Positions 1 through 10,100 of a stretch of DNA of 64,000 nucleotides are shown piece by piece (position 1 is the first letter of the stretch; each line of letters starts with the position of its first letter). Location: NCBI RefSeq assembly GCF_001297015.1, contig NZ_LIGE01000025.1, forward strand, positions 124,001 through 188,000, read 5' to 3'. Made by a program: the position numbers and the translations under genes. The notes below the pieces were generated by a model. It ran no database searches. It was not told the DNA's origin and saw only the letters and a list, made by a program, of their open reading frames with translations. The stretch is from Pseudomonas sp. RIT-PI-r. GTDB lineage: Bacteria; Pseudomonadota; Gammaproteobacteria; Pseudomonadales; Pseudomonadaceae.

Positions 1-1123
1 GGGTGTCGTCGGTTTCGCTCTGGGATTTTTCTGCGGCGTTCAACGACGGCAATTGCAGCAGGCGAATGAGGTTCATCGACACTTGCAGGCCGGTGCTCAT
101 CCAGTCGTTGTTGTAGAGGTATTTGTTCGAGTCGTACTTGTAGCCGAAATCGACGCTGACGTTCGGCCACAACTGCGCCTTGGCGATCTCCAAGTCCTTT
201 TGATTGACGCGTTTGCGGTACCACTCTTCCATGATTTCCGGGCGGTTCTCCAGCGACAGCTGTTCCAGCCGCGCCATGCTCTGGCGCACTTCCGGCAGCG
301 CCGGATCGGGCACATCGGCAAGCACCATTTTCGAGCCCGGCGGCAGCGACATCAGCGCCGACAGTTCAGCCTGGGCGAATTCCAGATCCTGGCGGCGTAC
401 GGTCAGCAGGTAGATCGAGTCGAGGAGGGCGCGTTGATAGGCGAGGATTTCCTGACGCGGCAGCAGGCCACGGGTTTCGGCTTCGCGGGCCGAGGTCAGT
501 GCGGTGTGGGTGCGCATCAGCAGCTTGTCGACTTCCGGCATCAAGCGCTGGGCGCCGAGCGCTCGCCAGTAGGCGTTACGCACGTCTTGCAGGACGTTTT
601 GCGCGACTTTACGCCGGCGTTCTTCGGCCATCAGGATCTGGTCGGATTTCTGTTGCGTGCGGTAATAAGCCACGCCGAAATCCAGCAGGCTCCAGCTCAA
701 ACCGAGGCCGTAGACTTCGCGATAGCGTTCTTCCGAGGTCGATGGGCGCAAGCTGACCTGACGGTCTTCGATGCCGATCGAGGTGCCGCCGGAATCGTTG
801 TCACGTCCGGCATAGCCCGCCGAGGCGACCAGACGCGGGAGCATTTCGTGGCTGGAGACATCGCGCAGGTCCGAAGCCAATGCGCTTTCCATCAGCTTGA
901 GGCGGTAGTCGAGGGTGTATTTCAGCGCCCGCGCGGCCGCCTCGTAAAAGGTGATCGGCGCGGGCACCGGCTCCTGGCCGGAATACATGCGTGACTGGTC
1001 CGCGATGATGCGCTGACGGTTTTCTTCATCGGTGGAAGGTTTGGGCTCCGTTGACGAGCAAGCACTGAGCAACAGTGCAGAAGCGATGGCGGTACTGAGA
1101 AGCCGGGTCGCATTTATGCGCAT
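1..1123 (-). CDS. TolC-family outer-membrane efflux lipoprotein, partial (C-terminus beyond window)
   Basis: The minus-strand frame is open from an ATG at 1123 to the window edge, so the C-terminus is missing. The N-terminus has a short hydrophobic segment ending in LLLSAC, a lipobox, which predicts a lipid-anchored outer-membrane factor. The readable ~370 residues carry the long helical segments of the TolC/OEP family (for example the stretch around SWSLLDFGVAYYRTQQKSD and later YPNVSVDFGYKYD-like barrel sequence). I chose ATG 1123 because AAAGGA lies six bases upstream; a second in-frame ATG at 1129 directly abuts that site. It starts 43 bases after the giant adhesin stop on the same strand, so the two are probably co-transcribed and this is probably the outer-membrane channel of the type I exporter for that adhesin. 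The ATPase and membrane-fusion subunits would be expected further left, outside the window. Confidence 0.87.
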   Translation of the reverse strand, partial: MRINATRLLSTAIASALLLSACSSTEPKPSTDEENRQRIIADQSRMYSGQEPVPAPITFYEAAARALKYTLDYRLKLMESALASDLRDVSSHEMLPRLVASAGYAGRDNDSGGTSIGIEDRQVSLRPSTSEERYREVYGLGLSWSLLDFGVAYYRTQQKSDQILMAEERRRKVAQNVLQDVRNAYWRALGAQRLMPEVDKLLMRTHTALTSAREAETRGLLPRQEILAYQRALLDSIYLLTVRRQDLEFAQAELSALMSLPPGSKMVLADVPDPALPEVRQSMARLEQLSLENRPEIMEEWYRKRVNQKDLEIAKAQLWPNVSVDFGYKYDSNKYLYNNDWMSTGLQVSMNLIRLLQLPSLNAAEKSQSETDDT

Positions 1124-1166
1124 GTTCATTCCTTTGCATTCTTGGAATTTTTTCAGTTCGACTGCA

Positions 1167-4100
1167 TTACCGTGGTGCTCGCCGCTGCGCTGCATCGCGC
1201 AATTGCGCGCTGAAGCCCTTGGCTCGTGGTTTTTCCTGTTGTTTTTCAGTGTGTGCCGGGCTGTGCGTCAGATCCGCCGGGTTCAAGGTGAACAACGACG
1301 GATCGCTCAACAGTCCATCGGCACTCAACCCGGTACGGCCCTGACGCCCCTGAATCCATAGCAGATCCAGTTCGCTTTCCAGGCGACTGGTGCGCACCGC
1401 TTGCTGGACGAACTGCCCCGGCACCAGCCCCAGACCATTGCCCACCGACTCACTGGTGAACTCACCGACCGCTGCCAGACGCAGGTTGCTGCCATCGACG
1501 CCCCAGGCCGACAGCTCGGAGATCTCCGCCGCACGCTCGACCACAGGCGTGACGAAGACCGCCGGTTGCGGATCGGGGATGAGGAAGTTGCGGTTTAGCG
1601 TGCTCGGGTCGCGCTCGAAGTTGTTGCCGCCCGGCGCCGGAATGAATGGCGTGGCGATGTCGAGAGTGATCGCCAGTTCGGCCTGATCGCTGGCGCCGTT
1701 GCGATCGTTGATGGTGTAGGTGAACACGTCGCGCAGGATCTGCCCGAGGCCGGCGGCAGCCAGCACCGCTGGGTTGTTCTGATCGATGGTGTAGGTATAG
1801 CTGCCGTCGGCGTTCAACACCAGCGTGCCGTAGAGGCCGGTGATCGGCTGACCGATCACCCCGGCAGTCCCTGAGTCAGCCTCGGCGCCGGTGCGAATCC
1901 CGACCACCACCAGACTGTCGTTGTTGTCGACGTCGCCATCGTTGGGCAATACGTTGCCGGTGGTTTGCGGCGCCGGCGCCTGATCGCTGGCGAAACCGCT
2001 GTCGTTCTGCGCCACCGGCGCGTCGTTGGCGCCTTGTATCACCACGGTCAGGCGCGCATCCGAAGTCGCGCCGGCGGTGTCGACCATGCGATAGGTGAAG
2101 GTTTCGCTAAGTGTTTCACCGGCAGTGCGCAAGGCCTGCACCACGGGATTGTTGTTGTCGATGACGTAGGTGTAGCTGCCATCGGCGTTCAGGGTCAGTT
2201 GCCCATAGAGCCCGATCAACACTTGCCCGACGCCGGTGGACTGACCGGCCTGATTGCTCACGCTCTGCACGTGTTTGCTTTCGCCATTGGCCACACTGTC
2301 GACATCGGTGTCGTTGTCCAGCACATTGCCCGTGGCGTTGCTGCCCGGCGTGCCATTATTGACGCCGCCGGCCTCGACCGCCGTGGCGCTGTCATCCACG
2401 GCAACCGGGGTGTCGTTGCGCCCGTCGACGGTGATGCGCAGTTCGGCGGTGCTGGTATCGCCCCAGCGGTCGACGATGGTGTAGCTGAACACTTCATTCA
2501 GGGTCTGGCCGCTCTGCCGCAAGGCTTGCACGGCAGCGAGATTGTTATCGACGGTGTAGGTGTAGCTACCGTCGGCGTTGATCAGCAGGTCGCCATAAAG
2601 TCCGCGCAACGAGGTGCCGACGCTGCCCACCGTACCGATGTCGCTGACCGTGCCGGTGTGAATGCCGATCACCGACAGCGGGTCGCTTTCGGCATCGGTG
2701 TCGTTGTCCAGGACATTGCCGCCGGGATTGATCCCCGGTTGACTGTTGTTACTGCCCCCGGCCTCGACCGCTGTCGCCGTGTCGGTGTTGGCCTCTGGTG
2801 CAATGTTGCGGCCACGAATGATGATGTGGATTTGCGCCAGATCGGTCTGCCCGCCACGGTCGCTGACCTGGTAGGTGAAGCGTTCGTTGAGAAATTGCAG
2901 CGGCCCCAACGCCAGAACGGTCGGATTGCTTGAGTCGAGGTTGTAGGTGTAGCTGCCGTCGGCGCCAATGATCAATTGCCCGTAGAGGCCGTTGATCAGC
3001 GTGCCGTTGCTGTTGTTGGTGCCCGCCGTGACCCCGGACAGACTGCCGCCAACGTCTTCGGTGCCGAAACGGATGCCGGTGACGGTCTTGCTGTCACCCT
3101 GATCAACGTCGGTGTCGTTGGGCAGCACATTGCCGCTCGGATTGACGCCATTACCGTTGCCATTATCGGCCACGGCGAGCGCCGTATCGTTGGCCGCCAC
3201 CGGCGCATCCCAGGCGCCGTCGATGCGGATGCTCAATTGCGCGTTGTCGGTGGCGCCGGCGATATCGCGCATACGATAGGTGAAGGTTTCCACCAGCGAA
3301 TCGCCGATTTTCAATGCCTGCACAGCCGCCAGCGTGTTGTTGATCACGTAGCTGTAAGTGCCGTCGGCATTGATCGTCAGGGTGCCGTACAAACCATTGA
3401 AGGTCTGCGCGACACCGACGTTGGTGAAGGTGCCGCCCGCCGCTTCGCTGCCAGTGCGAATCCCGGTGACGACTTTCACGTCGTTGGCATCGACATCGGT
3501 GTCATTGGTCAGCACGTTGCCGCTCGGATTGACCCCCGGCGTGCCGTTGAACGTGCCACCGGCCTCAACTGCTACGGCACTGTCATCACTGGCGACCGGG
3601 TTGTCGTTGGCCCCGCGAATGGTGATGGTCAGGGTTGCGCTGCTGGTGGCGCCGGCGAGGTCGCGGATCTGGTAGGTGAAGGTTTCCGTCAGCGTGTCGG
3701 CATTGCTGCGCAAGGCCTGGACCTGCGGGTTGAGGTTGTCGACCAGATAGCTGTAGCTGCCATCGGCGTTCAGGGTGAGGACGCCGTAAGTGCCATTGAA
3801 ACCGGCGCCGATCAGCCCGACCGAGGAACCTTGATTGACGCCGATCACACTGAGCACTTCGCCGTTGCCATCGACGTCGGTGTCGTTGCTCAGCACATTG
3901 CCGCTGGGATTGGTGCCCGGGGAGGCATTGTTCGCACCGCCGGCTTCGATTGCGGTGTTGCTGTCGTTCTGCGCGACTGGCGTGTCGTTGCGCCCTTGAA
4001 TGCTGATGTTCAACGTGGCGCGGTCGGTGGCTCCGGCCGCATCAATGACTTCGTAACTGAAGGAATCGAGCAGGCTGTTGCCGGCGCGCAAGGTCTGCAC

Positions 4101-7100
4101 CGCCGCCATGCTGTTGTCGAGGCGATAGCTGTAGCTGCCGTCGGCATTCAGGGTCAGCCAGCCATACGTGCCGCGCAATTCCGTGCCAAGGGCGCCGGCC
4201 GTGCCGGTTGCGGCTTCGCTGCCAGTGCGCACCGAGGACACCACGCGGGTTTCGCCGTAGTCGTAGTTGGGCAGGTCGCTGGGGACTTCGCCGCCATCGA
4301 CATCGCTGTCGTTGTCCAGCACGTTGCCGGTAGGGTCCTGGCCCGGCTGGCTGTTGTTCAAACCACCGGCCTCGATGGCGACAGCGGAATCATCACTGGC
4401 CAGCGGATTGTCGTTCTGCCCGCGAATCAGCACGATGATTTCCGCTGTGTCGATTTGCGGGGTCGCACCGACGCCATCGCTGACGGTGTAGGTGAAGCGT
4501 TCCGAGAGCAGATCGACGTTGCGCCGCAGGGCTTGAACGTCAGGGTTGCTGTTGTCGACCTCATAGACGTAGCTGCCGTCGGGGAAAATCGTCAGCCTGC
4601 CGTACAGCCCGGCAATCACCGTGCCGCCGAGATTGACCGCGATCGGCGTGCCTGGATCAGCAGTCGCGCCGGACTTGATCAGCGTCACCGTCAGTGGGTC
4701 ACCGTCGGGATCGGTGTCGTTGGCGGTGACGTCGCCCGAAGGGTTGACGCCCGGCGTCAGGTTGTTGAACCCGCCGGCTTCGGTGGCGACGGCGATGACG
4801 TTTTGCGCAACCGGTGGATCGTTGACGCCATGCACGGTAATCACCAGTTGCGCGGTGTCGGTCAGGCCGGTGGTGTCGGTGACGCGGTAGGTGAAGAACT
4901 CGGTCAGGGTCTGGCCGGGAGCCAACGCTTGAACCAGTGCATTGCTGCTATCGACGTCATAAAAGAACGAGCCATCGGCACCAATGCGCAAGGTGCCGTA
5001 GAGCCCGTTGACGACGGTGCCGTTGGCCGACGTGGTACCCGTGGCAACACCGCTCAATACATCCACGGCCGGGTTATAACTGGCCTCGCTTTTGTTGATC
5101 ACTCCGTTGACCAGCAACTGGCTGCTTGGCTGGTCGTTGGCATCAACGTCCTGATCGACGCCATTGCCGCCCGGTTGAGTGATCGGCCCGGGACGGCTGG
5201 GGAACTGGATGACGTTGCCGCTTGGATTGCTTTCCGACGCGGAGCCATTGGTTGATGCCGCTTGCGCCGAAGCCGCGTCATCGCTGGCCACCGGATTGTC
5301 GTTGGCGCCCTGAATGACGATGCGCAGTTGCGCGACATCATCGAGCCCGCCGGTGTCGGTCAGCCGATAGCTGAAGAATTCCATCAGTTGCTGACCGGCG
5401 CTCAGGCGCTGGACCGTGGCGTTGCTGTTGTTGACCACGTAGCTGTAGGTGCCGTCGGGATTGATGGTCAAGGTGCCGTAGAGCCCGGAAATCGCCGTCG
5501 CGCCGCTGACTGCCGTGAAATTGCCGGCGCCCGCTTCGGCCACCGGACGAATGCCGGTCACGGTGCGGGTTTCGCCATTGGCGGCGCTGTCGACGTCCTG
5601 GTCATTGCTCAGCACATTGCCCCTGGCATCGCTGCCCGGTGTGCCGTTGTTGACGCCGCCAGCCTCGATGGCCACACCGTCGTCATCGATACCTTGCGGC
5701 GTGTCGTTGGCACCCTGAATGGTTACGCTCAACGTCGCCGTCGAAGTCGCTCCTTCAATGTCAGCGAGCACGTAATTGAAGTCGTCCTGCAGGGTCTGAC
5801 CCGCCAGACGCAGCGCCTGCACGGCAGCGTTGTTGTTATCGACCACGTATTGATAGGAACCGTTACTGCCAATCACCAACTGGCCATACAAACCGTTGAT
5901 CACCGTGACGCCCAACACCGGCGTCTGGATGCCGGCGCCAGGGCCGACCGACACCACGTGCAGTTGATCGGCATTGGTGGCGATATCGACGTCAGTGTCG
6001 TTGCTCAGCACGTTGCCGCGCGGGTCAACCCCGGCGGAAGCGTTGTTGAGGCCGCCGGCTTCCACTGCTGTAGCGCTGTCGTTGACCCCGAGCGGGTTGT
6101 CGTTGACGGCGGCGAGGATGATTTGCAGGGTGTCGGTGTCGGTCAGCGCATCGGCTGCGGTGCCGGGAATCCCGTCGCCATCGGCATCGCCATAGTTGCC
6201 ACGGTCATTGCTGAGCACGGTCAGGGTGTCGGTGCCGTTGAAGTTGGCGTTGCCCAGATATTGCAGGCTGGCCAGCGCGGTATTGATATCGGCGAGGTTG
6301 CCGGTCAGGGTCAGGCTCGCGGTGTTGGCCCCGCTGACTGTCACGCCCGACACGGTTGCGCCAAGGAACAGCGTGCCGTGGGTGACCGTGAGAATCACAC
6401 TGATGGAGCGGTCGTTGACGTTCGGATCGCGGTCGGCATCGACATCGGCAACGCTGATGCCGCCGATGTTCAACACGACGTCTTCCTGGCCGTTTTGCGT
6501 GCCCGGCACGGTGTTGACTGGCGCGTCGTTCTGTTCGACGTAACCGGCGTTGGCGCTTTGCGTGTCGGCATCGCCCAAGGTGATGGTGATCTGGCCAAGA
6601 GTGCCGGCATCGCTGTCGACCCGCACGCGCAAATCCCCGATCGGTTGCGGATAACTGACCAGCCCGGCGGGCACGTCGATGCGGAACACACCGAGGGGCA
6701 ACACGCCGAAACGGTACTGGCCGTTGGCGTCTGTAAGCGTCGTGAATTGCAGGTTGTCAGCCGTGGTGTCGAGGCGTCCGTCGGCACCGGCCCAGGTCAG
6801 GGTCACGGTTTGTCCAGCCAGACCGGCGCCATCCGGCGTGGCGCTGGCGGTCGGGCTGGGGGTGTCGTTCCACAATGTGCCGCTGATCACGCCGAGCCCG
6901 GCGTTGTCGCGCAAGATGTACTGATTCGGCCCGACGGCGCTGCCATCGCGCTCGCCGGTGGTGGTGCCATCGACGCCGACCGTGTTGCCGCCCCAACTGG
7001 TGAAATCTTCAGGCAGGCTGCTCCAGGTCAGCGTCGCGTTGCTGCTGGCGACGATGGTCGAGTTGGGCAGATCCACCGAGTAGCGCACCTGAATCTGCGC

Positions 7101-10100
7101 GCCAACGTCCAATTGATCGAAATTGACGCTCAAACCGCCGCTGGTGCTGAAGCTGATGCCCGCCGGCAGATTGCCCGGACCGTACGTCACGCCATTGATG
7201 CTGACGCTGAGCAAGGTGTAGTTGCTGCCGCCGGCAAAGTTATCGCTGACTTGCGCATCGAACGCCGGCAGTCCGCCGTTCTGGGTGAAACTCAATTGCA
7301 CGGTGGCGTTGCCTACAGTGCCGCTCGGGTTGGGGTTGAAGTTGATGATCTGCTTGTCGAGGCCGCTGAAGCTTGGCTCGACCACGCGTTCGAACACCGT
7401 GTCGCTGACCGCACGCCCGGCACCGTTGACGATTTCCTGCGCGGTCACCGCCAGTTGCGCGCCGGCAGTGTTGGCGGCGATATTGGTCACGCGCACGTTG
7501 AACTCGATCGAGATGCCTTCCAGATCATCGTCATCGCCATTGCCGTTGACCACGTTACCGAGGTTGAACGTCACCACCTGGCTGCCATCGGGGTTGGTGA
7601 TGACGGTCAGGCGGCTCGGATCGAAGATGCCTTGCGGCGCCAGTCCGGACAGATCCGCAGTGATCGGCAGGGCTTCAGGGCTGTTTTCGTTGCCGTTGAT
7701 ATTCAGCGTGCCGCCAACGATCAGGTTGGCATCACTGCTCAGCCCGCCGTTGGAGATGAAAGCAATGCGCAGGGCATTGACCAGCGCATCCGGCGAGATG
7801 AACTGCAAGCCGTTGGCCAGGGTGATCTGTATCTGATAGTTGGGGTTGTTGCCCTCGGGCACCAGCACCACCACGCGGTAGCGGATCACTTCGCCGACGG
7901 TGACTTGCTCGACGGTGGCGGTGGTCGGGTTGGGCGTCGCGGTGTCCGGCAGGCCACCGACGCGAGAGATTTCGATGGCCTGAGCCACCGGAATCAGCAA
8001 GGTCGACAGGTTGCGGTAATCGTTGAGGGTGCCGCCATTGAGCACGCCGTCGACGCCGCTGCGTTCGCCGGCATTGCCGCCGTCAAGACTGGTCCATTGC
8101 ACGCTGGCGACGTTGGCAATGTTCGACAAGGCGGCGGCACTGGCGTTGACCACGCCACTGAGTTGCAAGACGATGCTGCCGCCCTTGGCGATGTCGATAT
8201 TGGCGCCGCTGGCGGTGCGCAACTGGCCGCCGACGATTTCAAAGGCTACGCCGCCGTTGTTGGTCGCGCCGTTCTGATAGAGCACGCCGACCAGCGTGAC
8301 GTTGCTCAACTGGGATGGCAGGGTGTCGAGGAAACTGATGTCGAACGCACTGAAATCGCTGGCGCCGTTGCCGTTACTGATGGTGATGTTGAAGGTCACC
8401 GTGTCGCCCTGATCGTAACCGCCGAGGCCGGAGGTTGAAGTGATCACCTGATTGACCTGCAAGGTCGGCTCGCGCACGGTCACCGTGGGCTGGCCACCCG
8501 TGAGGGCAACGGTGCGATCCACGGCCACCGCGCCATTCGGATTGTCGCCATCCGGATCACTGAACACCAGTTGCGCATTGTTCTGCAGCGAGACATTGGC
8601 CTGGTTGGCGATAACGTTATTAGCCACCAGTTGCAGGCGAATCACGAAGGTGTTGTTGCCGCTCAGGTTATCCGCCGAGACGCTGGAGACACTGAACGTC
8701 CAGCGCCCGTCGACGCCATCGCCGCCCAACGTGCCGCCAATCCCGGCGAAACTGCTGACCAGCACGCTGCCGGCAAAGTCGGCGCCCAGCGCGCCACTGC
8801 CGGCACGGGTGGTGATGATCTGGTAGCCGAGGCCGTTATTGAAACTGGTGTCCAGGCGCATGCCCGGTGGAATCAGGTCTTCGATGCGCAGGTTCTGCGT
8901 GGTGCCTTCGGGCAGGGTGATGACAATGTCGTAGCGCATGCTTTCGCCAATCACCAGATCGCTGCCGGTGGTATGGGCCGCGCTTGAGTCGCCATTGTCG
9001 AGGGTGCCGTCGGCGAACACTTTGCCGATCACTGGCGCAGCCACTTGTTGAGTGGCCAGATCGGTAAGGTCGGTCGGGGTGAAATCGGTGCCGCCATTGA
9101 CGCTGGCGTAATTGCTCAAAGTGGCGGTGGTCTGCAGGTTGCGGCTGGCCTCGATGGTGGCGCTGACCACCACGTCATAACTGATCACCACCACATTGGC
9201 ACCGCTGCTATCGGCCGCCGTGCCGCTGCGCCCGGCCAGCAGACTGGCCACGCCACCCGCATCAAGGAAGTTGATCTGGTTGCCGCTGACGCTGTAGTCG
9301 GTGCCCAACACCAGCAGCGTGCCGTCGCCGCGATAAATCTGCAGATTGGCCGCCGCCAGACTGCCGCCGACAAAACTCAACCCGGAGGGCAGGGTGATAC
9401 TGGTGCTGACGTCAAACGCGCCGCCGCCACCGCTGTTTTCAATCGCGGTGACCAGACGCAAACGGTCGGCGCCGTCGATGTTGTTGATGTTGCCGTCGAC
9501 CGCCGACAGGTCGGTGACACTGCCATTGAACGGCACGCCGGTGCTGCCCGGCGGATTCCAGCTGCCGGTGGTGCCGGTGACCGTACCGTTGGAGCCCGAG
9601 ACCACGCCATGTTTGATGTTGAGCACCGGCTCGGCAACGGAAACAATCGCCACCACATCGGAGGAAATCAGCGTGCGGTCGGTGAGGGTGGTCTGCTGGC
9701 TCGATTGTGCGAGTACGTCTAGCGAACGCTGGTCGGCAAACGGCTGATCGCCCACTTTGACAGTGAAGCGAATGACGATGCGGCTGCCGGTGGTGGTATT
9801 GGTCGCAAAGCTGCCGAAGTCGAAGACCACCGAGTTGCCATTGGCACTGGTCACGCTGACCACGCCGCCGGCATTGGTGTTGCCCGCGCCCAGTTGCCAT
9901 TGACCGACATCACTGCCCGAACCCCAGGTAATCCCGTTGACATCGAACAGCGGCAACGGCAGGTATGCGGTGAGTTTGAATTGCTCGTAATCGCCGGTGA
10001 CCAGGTCGTAACTCAGCTCGAAGGTCACTTCATCGCCGGGACGCAACTCGCCGTTGCCCGGTGGTGCGCCGTTGTTGACCTCGACCAGATTGATGTCGAC

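Noticed and set aside
5262..8438. Long open frames on the plus strand across the adhesin gene (also 2976-5255)
   Set aside because: They are antisense to a clearly coding repeat protein, have compositions rich in His/Arg/Val without domains, and no ribosome sites; high GC explains them.
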